A program made the translations under genes and the position numbers. Of a stretch of DNA of 9,636 nt, positions 1-6,183 are shown one piece after another; within the stretch, counting starts at the first letter, position 1; every line of letters begins with the position of its first letter. The notes beneath the pieces were generated by a model. That model did no database searches and had not been told where the DNA came from. It saw nothing but the letters and a program-made list of their open reading frames with translations. The stretch is from an uncultured beta proteobacterium (GTDB lineage Bacteria > Pseudomonadota > Gammaproteobacteria > Burkholderiales > Burkholderiaceae). Where the stretch lies: contig CAJARE010000096.1 in NCBI GenBank assembly GCA_903944255.1, positions 1 through 9,636 on the forward strand, read 5' to 3'.

Positions 1-275
1 TCCACTCGAGCATCTTCATAATGAAAGATGGTAGTGGCAATTGAAATGGTAAAAGTGGAGTGCAATGCTGGAGAATGCGCCAAATGACAGACTCCACAAT
101 CAGAATCGTAGCTTGCAGAATCGCTAGCTGAGGCAATACTGGCTGGCTTCTCATGCTCGTGATGTGAAACATGAGAAGCTGCTGCCTGCTCTTCTTGGCA
201 GTAAGCAGAAACCGTAGCATAGGATGTTTGTATCGATAAAGCTAGCAGGGCCAGAATTATCAGGATTTTTCTCAT
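1..275 (-). CDS. czcI: CzcI-like metal-resistance periplasmic protein (partial, runs off left edge)
   Basis: The reading frame starts at an ATG at 275 and is still open at base 1, giving 91 visible residues. Residues 1-20 form a signal peptide (MRKILIILALLALS, then TSYA), so the product should be periplasmic. The mature part has an early Cys (C26), a His-rich stretch around residues 35-42 (HVSHHEHE) and a DCGVCH motif at 59-64. This signal peptide, YCQ, HHEH, DCGVCH order is what I recall of CzcI, the small protein encoded ahead of the czcCBA cobalt-zinc-cadmium efflux genes in betaproteobacteria. Its exact role is not settled; it is usually described as regulatory or metal-binding. No strong ribosome binding site precedes the ATG. 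The CDF transporter and ynfA upstream on the same strand fit a metal-resistance locus, and czcCBA genes would be expected beyond the left edge. The family call is recognition by eye. Confidence 0.72.
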   Translation of the reverse strand, partial: MRKILIILALLALSIQTSYATVSAYCQEEQAAASHVSHHEHEKPASIASASDSASYDSDCGVCHLAHSPALHSTFTISIATTIFHYEDARV

Positions 276-298
276 GTTTCTATTACAGCATATTTCTT

Positions 299-327
299 AG
301 TATTTTGCATTACGAGCTTTCTCACAA
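299..327 (-). promoter_or_regulatory. possible sigma70-type promoter for the czcI-like gene
   Basis: Read on the minus strand, TTGTGA (322-327) and AATACT (299-304) are separated by 17 bases and lie just upstream of the ATG at 275. Each box matches the consensus at four of six positions. The 215-base gap between ynfA and this gene leaves room for an independent promoter. The match is weak and no regulator site was recognised. Confidence 0.25.
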
Positions 328-490
328 ACGCTTAATGGATTAGCTTTGTATAAAGATGTTACCGACAGCTCATACCATTAAAACACCTACGCAGGACGAT
401 TTTAGTGTTTCTTGATGTCCCTAGGCAGAATCGACCAAAGCTTAGGATGCCCGACTCTGTAACTAGACTGTGGTTTTAAACAACATGCCG

Positions 491-826
491 CTAGCTCCTA
501 CTAAATGGTTGAAAAGCGATAATTGCCATACCAATTAAGGCGACTATTGCCCCAACTACATCCCACCTTGTCAGTTCAATTCCTTCAACTAGTCTGAGCC
601 ATATCAGAGCAACGACAATATACATACCGCCATACGCCGCATAAGTTCTACCTGCGGCGGTAGGGTGAAGGGTTAGCAACCACGCAAATAATAGTAGAGA
701 TACTATCGCTGGCAAAAACAACCAAGCAGGCTTATCTTGTCTCAATACAAGCCATGGAAGATAACAACCAATAATCTCGGCTACAGCCGTAATAGCAAAT
801 AGTCCTGTGAGTTTTATAAATTCCAA
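491..826 (-). CDS. ynfA: YnfA (UPF0060) family inner-membrane protein
   Basis: This is a 111-residue membrane protein of the YnfA/UPF0060 family, which is SMR-like and has four predicted transmembrane helices; the substrate is not established. Family hallmarks are clear: AVAEIIGCYLPWLVLR near the N terminus, LFAWLLTLHPTAAGRTYAAYGG in the middle, then IWLRLVEGIELTRWD and GAIVALIGMAII. The family is usually about 108 residues. The open frame extends to an ATG at 913, but I chose the TTG at 826 because it begins where family members begin and AGAGGG (831-836) stands four bases before it. The longer version would add a non-family N terminus and overlap the transporter gene. Only 17 bases separate it from the CDF transporter stop, so the two are probably co-transcribed. 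The pairing suggests a role in cation or drug tolerance, which is inference. Confidence 0.9.
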   Translation of the reverse strand: MEFIKLTGLFAITAVAEIIGCYLPWLVLRQDKPAWLFLPAIVSLLLFAWLLTLHPTAAGRTYAAYGGMYIVVALIWLRLVEGIELTRWDVVGAIVALIGMAIIAFQPFSRS

Positions 827-843
827 ATTACCCTCTTTTAGCT

Positions 844-1671
844 TTACTTCAAACGCAGTATACGAATAGCACCGCTTAATACTAAGAATCCGATAACTAG
901 TCCAATGACCCAATCTGGATAGGGGCTATTGAGCCAAACCACCAATACACCAGCAACAATAACTCCTAGATTTGCCAAAACATCATTGGCGGAGAAGATA
1001 TAACTGGCTCGCATATGAACGCCATCATTCTTGCGTTTAGATATTAGATATAGGCAGGTGACATTAACCGTCAAAGCAAGTAGCGAAATCCAAATCATGG
1101 CATTGGGTTCAGGCATTGTCCCAATGTAAATTTGATAACCCGTACGCCAAAAAGCAAGAGCAGTTAAAAGTAATTCAACCACACCAGCTAATTTAGCGGC
1201 TTTGAGCTTGTGCTGTGCGGCTTTACCAACGGCATATAAAGCCACCACATAGACTGCGGCATCGGCAAACATATCCAAAGCATCAGCAATAAGCCCTGCC
1301 GATTGGGCAATCCAGCCCGCAATAATCTCAACAAAGAACATCAATCCGTTTAATGCCAAGAGCCAAATTAAGACTTTTCGCTCTTGAGCATCTTTGGCGG
1401 CATCCAATTGAATTGGCTTAATTTCAAAGTCTTCTAATACTTGGCTGCTTTCAATCTTTGCCCCAAAACCTAAGGGAACTAATTTATCGAGAACCACATT
1501 AGGCTCTTCGCTATGACAAATGATTAATTTTCGATTGGGAATATCAAAATCCATCGTGTGTATTGATAATGAGCCCAATGCCATGCGGATCATCTGCTCT
1601 TCCGATGGACAATCCATAGCAGGCACGATGAATATGGTTTTAGAGATTGAGGGATTGAGATGATTTGACAT
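844..1671 (-). CDS. cation diffusion facilitator (CDF) family metal transporter with HMA-like N-terminal domain
   Basis: The product is a 275-residue inner-membrane transporter, probably exporting a divalent metal in exchange for protons. Residues about 10-80 form a heavy-metal-associated-like domain carrying MDCPSEE (19-25) where classic HMA domains have MxCxxC. The CDF core follows, with about six helices. In TM2 the metal-site motif is D133xxxD137 rather than HxxxD. In TM5 the Asp is kept (D230, in NDVLANLGVIVAG) while the usual His four residues earlier is a Phe. The final helix reads DWVIGLVIGFLVLSGAIRIL. The open frame reaches 1887, but the residues upstream of the ATG at 1671 do not look like the family, so I used 1671 even though no strong Shine-Dalgarno precedes it. 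It lies 17 bases upstream of ynfA and in the same direction as the czcI-like gene. The substrate (Zn, Cd, Co or other) cannot be read from the sequence. Confidence 0.85.
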   Translation of the reverse strand: MSNHLNPSISKTIFIVPAMDCPSEEQMIRMALGSLSIHTMDFDIPNRKLIICHSEEPNVVLDKLVPLGFGAKIESSQVLEDFEIKPIQLDAAKDAQERKVLIWLLALNGLMFFVEIIAGWIAQSAGLIADALDMFADAAVYVVALYAVGKAAQHKLKAAKLAGVVELLLTALAFWRTGYQIYIGTMPEPNAMIWISLLALTVNVTCLYLISKRKNDGVHMRASYIFSANDVLANLGVIVAGVLVVWLNSPYPDWVIGLVIGFLVLSGAIRILRLK

Positions 1672-1999
1672 TAAATCAGTAATGTAGCGTAATTTTTGAG
1701 GATCATGAGGATAGACCGCTATTGGCTGTTCTCTGCCACCCAGCCAGCAGAAATTACCCAGTTTTGAGAGTCCGCTAGTCGCCCTACAAGAGTCGCCTAA
1801 CCGTCGCATCGAGTGACGCTCCACAGTCGGGTCAAACCGACACCCGATCTCCAGGGTCAAAATTTCGTCTGAGTTGCCGATAGTCAACTGGATCCCTCAC
1901 GCTAGACCAGGCTGAACCATACGTTAGCCAAGCTTGATCATGATCAGATCAATAAGCCACAATTGACCAAGCTAAAACAATATTAAATAGTGAGATTTC
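1672..1999. other. intergenic region between CDF gene and tRNA-Arg, no convincing gene
   Basis: This 328-base stretch holds no supported gene. The transporter frame stays open through it to 1887 but with non-family sequence. The part at about 1740-1880 is visibly more GC-rich than its flanks and contains an imperfect-loop hairpin (CGGGT at 1828-1832 with ACCCG at 1842-1846) and two TTTGACCC boxes on the minus strand. Nearer the tRNA there is a 12-base palindrome TGATCATGATCA (1935-1946). It may hold the transporter promoter or a remnant of inserted DNA; neither is demonstrated. Confidence 0.5.
1931..1975 (-). terminator. possible hairpin downstream of tRNA-Arg
   Basis: AGCTTGATC (1931-1939) and GACCAAGCT (about 1966-1975) are near-complementary arms enclosing the palindrome TGATCATGATCA (1935-1946). 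They lie about 25 bases past the tRNA 3' end in its direction of transcription. There is no run of T after the stem, so a rho-independent terminator is not secure; it could instead be a processing structure or a protein site. Confidence 0.25.
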
Positions 2000-2076
<77 letters not shown>

Positions 2077-2125
2077 ATGCAATAAATACAAGTACTTAGA
2101 GCATTTTATAAGTGAGCGCTACTCG

Positions 2126-2145
2126 ATTTGGTCAACATTTGGTCA
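2126..2145 (+). repeat. direct repeat ATTTGGTCA x2, 11-base period, before the integrase start
   Basis: ATTTGGTCA occurs at 2126-2134 and again at 2137-2145, giving an 11-base period of about one helical turn. It lies between the tRNA 5' end and the integrase ATG (2158). Short direct repeats beside an integrase gene are often arm-type binding sites for the integrase or its directionality factor. That reading is inference. Confidence 0.45.
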
Positions 2146-2157
2146 CCGAGGCTCAAA

Positions 2158-3234
2158 ATGGCATCTATTCAGAGAAGGAAAGACACGTATCGCGTCAGGA
2201 TTAAACGGGTAGGTAAAAGTACCCTTTCAGCAACCTTCATTACCCGTCCAGAAGCCTTGCAATGGGCAAAAGATACTGAAGCTCAGATAAGGCTGGGGCT
2301 TTATCAAGAAGCACCAGTAACTGCAGATACCCCACAAAGAACAGAAGGTATTAGCTTTGCGGAGGCAGCAACACACTATATGAAGACCCATTCTATTCAT
2401 AAGAAGATAGTTCGCTGTGAATCATCCCGCCTGCGAATCCTCATCAAACGTTGGGGGGATATACCAGTTAAGCAGGTAGATAAGCTAGCTGTTCTAGCAT
2501 TACGAGACGACTTACTCAAACTAGGTCGTTCTGGGGAAACAATTAACCACTATTTCAATACCATCTCTAAACTTTTCCAAATGCTAGAGGGTGATTGGGA
2601 TTTACCGATGCCCAATCCTATCAGGGGGATTAGAAGAATGCCCTGCCCTCAGGGAAGAACTAAGAGGGTTAATGCAAGTGTAGAAGAGCAGTTATTGCTT
2701 TCTTGTGGAAAACTCTCCATGCCCCTACTCTCTTCAATTATCGAGTTTGCAATTCAAACTGGGATGAGACGCGGGGAATTGATGGGTCTTAATTGGGTTG
2801 ATGTAGACCTTCCCAACAGAAAAGCCTATTTACATACTTCTAAAAATGGAGAGCCAAGACAAGTACCGCTTACACAACGTGCTGTTGCTGTCCTGCAGAG
2901 CCTTGGGAAGAAAGATGAAGGCACGGTATTTCCAATGAGTATGAGTGTCTTACGAAACCATTTTGAGCGTATTAGAACGTATTGCAAAAGTAATTGGAGT
3001 GCTGTTGGAGTTAATCCCTTTGATGGATTGCGATTCCATGATTTACGCCATGAAGCATTAAGTCGATTGTCCGATGCGGGCTTAAATGTAATTGAGTTAT
3101 CGCATATTAGTGGGCACAAAACATTAGGAATGCTTAAAAGATATGTGCACTGTTCGCATCAAGCTATTTTTGCAAAACTTGATAGTCCAGACCAGAGCAA
3201 TGAAGCAAATAAGGTGAGAACGTTCGTGGGATAA
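2158..3234 (+). CDS. tyrosine recombinase / site-specific integrase
   Basis: This is a 358-residue integrase that would insert or excise the surrounding element by strand exchange through a covalent phosphotyrosine. Residues about 1-55 are an arm-binding-like N terminus, about 65-165 a core-binding SAM-like domain, and about 175-340 the catalytic domain. The catalytic set is complete: Arg204 in QTGMRRGELMGL, Lys229 in HTSKNGEP, His294 and Arg297 in FHDLRHEAL, His320 in ISGHKT, and Tyr329 in LKRYVH. The frame opens at a TTG at 2128, but I chose the ATG at 2158 because GAGG lies six bases before it and the protein then begins MASIQRRKDTYRVRI, as relatives do. It reads away from tRNA-Arg and is followed by small phage-like genes on the same strand. 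With all catalytic residues present it may be active. Confidence 0.95.
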   Translation: MASIQRRKDTYRVRIKRVGKSTLSATFITRPEALQWAKDTEAQIRLGLYQEAPVTADTPQRTEGISFAEAATHYMKTHSIHKKIVRCESSRLRILIKRWGDIPVKQVDKLAVLALRDDLLKLGRSGETINHYFNTISKLFQMLEGDWDLPMPNPIRGIRRMPCPQGRTKRVNASVEEQLLLSCGKLSMPLLSSIIEFAIQTGMRRGELMGLNWVDVDLPNRKAYLHTSKNGEPRQVPLTQRAVAVLQSLGKKDEGTVFPMSMSVLRNHFERIRTYCKSNWSAVGVNPFDGLRFHDLRHEALSRLSDAGLNVIELSHISGHKTLGMLKRYVHCSHQAIFAKLDSPDQSNEANKVRTFVG

Positions 3235-3246
3235 ATACTACAAAAT

Positions 3247-3266
3247 TAGAACGTTTAAACGTTCTA
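3247..3266. repeat. perfect 20-base palindrome TAGAACGTTTAAACGTTCTA
   Basis: The sequence equals its own reverse complement over 20 bases and begins 13 bases after the integrase stop codon. It has no T-run after it and no loop, which argues for a protein-binding operator or recombination-related site rather than a terminator. A shorter palindrome with the same GTTTAAAC core lies 52 bases downstream, centre to centre. Confidence 0.6.
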
Positions 3267-3302
3267 GCATATGGAAAATGACCTACTTTTTGCTCTCTTA
3301 AA

Positions 3303-3314
3303 ATGTTTAAACAT
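3303..3314. repeat. 12-base palindrome ATGTTTAAACAT sharing the GTTTAAAC core
   Basis: This is a second palindrome with the same central GTTTAAAC as the one at 3247-3266. It lies in the leader of the gene starting at 3409. The 52-base spacing of the centres is close to five helical turns, as expected for two operators bound cooperatively by one regulator. No such regulator is encoded recognisably in the window. Confidence 0.4.
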
Positions 3315-3408
3315 CGAGGTGAAAAATAAATATTGTTTTGCTATTTCATTTTCAATTTTTTGTTCCTAGAATTTGTTTTCCATCACAACAAACGAAAGGA
3401 ATGGAATT

Positions 3409-3891
3409 ATGAAAATCACAAACGACAGAAGTACTTTGGCTAAGAATCCTGCCTACTTAGAATATCCCGCAGATATTTTGAACAATGAAATTTTTATGAG
3501 AATGAGCTTGTCAGAAAAAGGTTTGTTTTGGAATTTAAGATTGTTTTGCTGGAGAAATGGAACTGTTCCCGCATCCGCCAGAGGAATTGCTCAACTTCTT
3601 AACCAAAGCGATAACCTGATATACAAAACTTTAAGCTCCGATGTATTAAGCTTTTTCTCATCTGACAATGATGTGGATAGGCTCTACTGTCCAGACTTAG
3701 AAGCCTATCGCCAAGAACTCCTAGAAAAACAGAGAAGGCGTTCAGAGCATGGAAAAAGGGCTGCGGAAAAACAAATGCGGGACAGGAGTAATGGCAATGC
3801 CCAAACACGTGAAATGGGTTCTGATATGAACAGAGCTGACTATGACCTTGATGATGGTATGAATGGATACTTGACTAGAAGCTTGAATTGA
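3409..3891 (+). CDS. DUF1376-like phage/replication-associated protein
   Basis: The 160-residue product has a segment (about residues 18-62: AYLEYPADILNN, then MSLSEKGLFWNLRLFCWRNG and VPASARGIAQLL) resembling the N-terminal winged-helix-like region of DUF1376/YdaU phage proteins. Those proteins have a pattern of LSxEExGxYxxLxxxxWxxG followed by a short helix ending in xLL. They often sit in prophage replication modules, but the biochemical role is unclear. After it comes LYCPDLEAYRQELLEKQRRR, then a charged, probably coiled-coil, Lys/Arg-rich tail and an acidic C terminus. The ATG at 3409 is preceded by AAAGGA; a TTG at 3373 in the same frame is less likely. The gene follows the integrase and the two palindromes. 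The similarity is by eye and moderate. Confidence 0.6.
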   Translation: MKITNDRSTLAKNPAYLEYPADILNNEIFMRMSLSEKGLFWNLRLFCWRNGTVPASARGIAQLLNQSDNLIYKTLSSDVLSFFSSDNDVDRLYCPDLEAYRQELLEKQRRRSEHGKRAAEKQMRDRSNGNAQTREMGSDMNRADYDLDDGMNGYLTRSLN

Positions 3892-4051
3892 TTTTTTTGA
3901 ATTGTCTATTTGTACTGATTACTTGTTATGTTTTATGACTTGTATCTTGTCTTGAATGCGAACGGAATACGAACACTTTTTTACACGGATATGACTATGA
4001 GTTCTTTTATCTGGATGTCGTCTCTAAAGCCCATAAACGGTCACTGTAGCG

Positions 4052-4456
4052 ATGATTAAGTACCCAGACATAGAGCTGGTCACCTGTGGTGGAAAAATCG
4101 TTTGTAGGCGCTGCAAAGCGACATCCGTTCGCACCAAACAACAATGTGGCAGACCAGCAATAAAGGAGAAGAGTGTCTGCCAATTCCACGGTGGTCGCAG
4201 TACAGGACCAAAGAGTGAAGAGAATAAGAATAGATTGCGAACACTTAATCTCAAAGATGGATTCTTTACTGCGGAGGCAAGAGAGAGTGCGAGAAGAGAT
4301 TCAATAATGCTGCGCTACTTGGAAGACATTGGTTATCACTTAGGAATGATTCCAGTCAGAACACGGGGAAGGAAGCCCAAAGGGTATGTACGACTTAATC
4401 TGAATGATAAAGACCAGCTCAAAAGAGCTTTACTAGCATCTGGCTATCAATCCTAG
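4052..4456 (+). CDS. small Cys/His protein with HGGxSTGP motif, probable zinc-binding phage-type protein
   Basis: This is a 134-residue protein of the group defined by the motif HGGxSTGPK (here H46-K54). A Cys/His array precedes it: C21-x10-C32-x10-C43-x2-H46, with R27TKQQCGRPA in the usual place of the variable loop. The spacing is right for one zinc site. Such proteins are common in prophages and integrated elements of proteobacteria, often near packaging or replication genes, and their function is unknown. Residues 105-111 (RGRKPKG) resemble an AT-hook, so DNA binding is plausible. The remainder is helical and basic. I used the ATG at 4052, although no clear Shine-Dalgarno precedes it. It is separated from the preceding gene by 160 bases and converges on the nuclease operon. 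Confidence 0.72.
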   Translation: MIKYPDIELVTCGGKIVCRRCKATSVRTKQQCGRPAIKEKSVCQFHGGRSTGPKSEENKNRLRTLNLKDGFFTAEARESARRDSIMLRYLEDIGYHLGMIPVRTRGRKPKGYVRLNLNDKDQLKRALLASGYQS

Positions 4457-4517
4457 AAAAGCTCTCATAACCATTTACATAACTTCAGCGAATTTTTCAA
4501 TGGCTGTAGCGTCTCAT

Positions 4518-4534
4518 GTAAGCAATTAGCTTAC
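4518..4534. terminator. weak hairpin between convergent genes
   Basis: GTAAGC (4518-4523) and GCTTAC (4529-4534) form a six-pair stem with a five-base loop, overlapping the stop codon of the minus-strand gene. No T-run follows on either strand, so termination there is only possible. It is the only obvious structure in the 74-base space between the convergent genes. Confidence 0.25.
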
Positions 4535-5289
4535 GATTTATGGTGCCATTCACTTTCATCTAACGATTTGATAAAAGTCCAAGCAACATCTGTCACGCTA
4601 GTGGCGTAACACCAATCTATCAACTCCTTAAGTCTTTCTGCTTTATCTAAATCAGTTGTATCCCACCAAGCCCCAAGTATCAAAGGAAGACTTGGCGGTA
4701 TGTGGCTATTGAAGTCAGTTTCTATTACCAGTGTATGTAAATCATTCCATAAATTTGGATTGGGACATACACGATTATTCTTAGTAACTTCCTTTACAAA
4801 ATCATCTTTAGTTGGTTGATGTAATTTATTGCCCTCTTCTCTTGCAATCCTTCCCCAATTCATCCTACTTAATTCAATACCATTTTTTGGAAACTTAGAT
4901 ACAAGACATCCATCAAATGAGTAGATTGTGTCGTCAGAATCTAAAGCATTCTTATATGCTGCATAGTGTATCTTTGAGTTTCCGCCAGATTCTGCGATTC
5001 TTGCGTAGCTTAACCAGTTAGCTATGTAATTGCCTTGATTGGTAATGTAAAAATCAATTGCATTTGTACCGTCATTCCAGCGCATGCCCATTTCTGAAAG
5101 TAAATTAAGCTCAATATCAAAGGAGTTTGACATTGACTCAATACCCAAAAGGCGGTCATCTTTTAAATTGCTTGTCAAAAGATGTTTAGCGAAATCTACA
5201 ATATGCTTTTGTTGTTCATACGATTCGAGCTGTTTTATCAGTCTTTCCTTTTTTATAACAATAGCTGGAAATGAAAATGCAAGTGGCAT
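4531..5289 (-). CDS. hypothetical protein, second gene of the nuclease operon
   Basis: The 252-residue product matches no family I recognise. It is soluble in appearance, with no signal peptide or membrane helix. The first 55 residues look helical and charged (KKERLIKQLESYEQQKHIVDF), and the C-terminal third (about 175-250) has a Trp-rich, mixed acidic and helical character (LGAWWDTTDLDKAERLKEL, then DWCYATSVTDVAWTFIKSL). I saw no obvious Walker, metal-site or catalytic motif. The start at 5289 lies one base after the stop of the nuclease gene (TAA-T-ATG), so translation is probably coupled and the two proteins are probably made in a fixed ratio. This is the strongest clue to its role: a partner, specificity subunit or antagonist of the nuclease. 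Which of these cannot be decided from the sequence. Confidence 0.8.
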   Translation of the reverse strand: MPLAFSFPAIVIKKERLIKQLESYEQQKHIVDFAKHLLTSNLKDDRLLGIESMSNSFDIELNLLSEMGMRWNDGTNAIDFYITNQGNYIANWLSYARIAESGGNSKIHYAAYKNALDSDDTIYSFDGCLVSKFPKNGIELSRMNWGRIAREEGNKLHQPTKDDFVKEVTKNNRVCPNPNLWNDLHTLVIETDFNSHIPPSLPLILGAWWDTTDLDKAERLKELIDWCYATSVTDVAWTFIKSLDESEWHHKS

Positions 5290-5290
5290 A

Positions 5291-5803
5291 TTAGTCTTTA
5301 TCTTTCATATACCTAAGCAATGAAATCATGTCTAAAGCAGAGGATGAGCTTTTATGGTCTGTATTTTTAATTAATTCACTAACTACATGTTCATAGGGAA
5401 TTAGCTCAATTCCACTTGACTCAATTAATTTAAGTTCTTTTGGATGCTTTACTTTTGCGTGAACCAGTTTGTACGTCCAGTCAACCTTGGGAGCCAGTAA
5501 AAATCTTATATCTTGTACTTTTTTATTTTTAAACTTTGTTTGAATCCAAGCTCTTACATCTGCCTTTAACTCACCTAGCGTTCTAGTGCCAGCAGTTTTA
5601 TCTTTAGTCCGTACGGACTTAGTTATATAAGATACTGGTGAGTAACTCACTTGTACTTCAACATGCCAACACTCTACTTTTTTATTTTTGAATCTACATG
5701 CTAATAAATCAATCTCATTATTGCCGTATTTAATTCCTCTTACTGTAAAAAAATTCTGACTATTCAACCATTCTTCAACAATTTGTTCGTCTAGTAGCGC
5801 CAT
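5291..5803 (-). CDS. PD-(D/E)xK superfamily nuclease-like protein
   Basis: The 170-residue protein has the order expected of a PD-(D/E)xK nuclease core. A leading helix has E10/E11 (VEEWLNSQNFF), then a strand with G-x-K-Y-G, then E30-I-D32-LLAC, and after a basic hairpin a strand with HVE49-V-Q51-VSYSPVSYI. The D32...E49-x-Q51 set is the ExQ version of the metal-binding motif found in some subfamilies in place of ExK. The C-terminal part (RFLLAPKVDWTYKLV, then KLIESSGIELIPYEHVVSEL) resembles the last strand and helix of such folds. The ATG at 5803 has AAGG six bases before it. It is the first gene of a two-gene operon in the accessory region beside an integrase, a setting typical of restriction or other defence nucleases. 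The fold is inferred from motifs, and cleavage activity is not shown. Confidence 0.68.
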   Translation of the reverse strand: MALLDEQIVEEWLNSQNFFTVRGIKYGNNEIDLLACRFKNKKVECWHVEVQVSYSPVSYITKSVRTKDKTAGTRTLGELKADVRAWIQTKFKNKKVQDIRFLLAPKVDWTYKLVHAKVKHPKELKLIESSGIELIPYEHVVSELIKNTDHKSSSSALDMISLLRYMKDKD

Positions 5804-5831
5804 GTTTAACCTTGGGGTATGTTTTCAAATC

Positions 5832-5850
5832 ATTATATGTATTTCATATA
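5832..5850 (-). promoter_or_regulatory. probable -10 box overlapped by inverted repeat, promoter of nuclease operon
   Basis: On the minus strand a perfect TATAAT (5832-5837) lies 29 bases before the ATG at 5803. The inverted repeat TATATG-N5-CATATA (5834-5850) overlaps it, the position expected for a repressor site. No good -35 box stands 16-18 bases upstream, so an activator or an atypical promoter is possible. AT-rich DNA produces such matches by chance. Confidence 0.4.
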
Positions 5851-5870
5851 CAAGTTCTTATTAGTAAACA

Positions 5871-6098
5871 TTATTTCAAATTCTCAATTAATGCGACTAC
5901 TTCTTTTTTTTTCGACCTTGTCATTGTTTGCGATGCCTTCATTGCCTCTGCTGCTGGGTCAAAGGGTAGATTCTGAAGGTCAATACCCTCTAACGGGTGC
6001 TTTGGAGGTAGCTTTGTGAACCGTGCACCGATTGATATTGGCTGGTCATAGATTGGTGAATCTGGTGCTACCTGCGGATTTAGAGTTACTTTACCCAT
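5871..6098 (-). CDS. small hypothetical protein (75 aa)
   Basis: I do not recognise this 75-residue protein. It begins MGKVTLNPQVAPDSPIYDQP, is rich in Pro in its first half (KLPPKHPLEG) and ends in a basic helix (MTRSKKKEVVALIENL). There is no signal peptide or membrane segment. The start at 6098 is supported by AGAGGG about ten bases upstream. The gene lies between the nuclease operon, 67 bases downstream, and the exported-protein genes upstream, all on the minus strand. The Pro-rich first half suggests a largely extended peptide that could bind a partner, which is speculation. The coding call rests on the ribosome binding site, the clean length and its fit between neighbours. Confidence 0.6.
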   Translation of the reverse strand: MGKVTLNPQVAPDSPIYDQPISIGARFTKLPPKHPLEGIDLQNLPFDPAAEAMKASQTMTRSKKKEVVALIENLK

Positions 6099-6183
6099 GA
6101 TTACATGCCCTCTTTAGCCAATTAGACAAGTGTCAGGGTCTGGCAATTTGGAAAATCCACCCTACTGCCTCTTCATTCTGAGG

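Noticed and set aside
827..913. N-terminal extension of YnfA to an ATG at 913
   Set aside because: It adds residues with no family likeness and overlaps the transporter gene, while TTG at 826 has a good AGAGGG and matches family length.
1842..1861. MerR/CadR-type operator before the CDF gene
   Set aside because: TTGACCC and GGGT are present, but the dyad is about five bases too short and no -10 box lies at the MerR spacing.
1672..1887. Extension of the CDF transporter frame to 1887
   Set aside because: The added 72 residues do not resemble CDF or HMA sequence and the base composition shifts there, so it is more likely an open frame by chance.
2826..3119. Minus-strand frame of 97 codons inside the integrase
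   Set aside because: It lies wholly within the integrase gene, which has full catalytic motifs in the other strand, and has no recognisable features.
3892..3900. T-run after the DUF1376-like gene as a rho-independent terminator
   Set aside because: There are seven T in a row, but no stable GC stem was found immediately before them.
4007..4254. Two minus-strand frames overlapping the HGGxSTGP gene
   Set aside because: They are opposite-strand shadows of a gene with a clear motif, and neither has a plausible ribosome site or domain.
5001..5040. Possible tRNA-like fragment (TTAGCTATG) as a second attachment site
   Set aside because: Only a few bases match the tRNA, and they lie within the coding sequence of the 252-aa protein.
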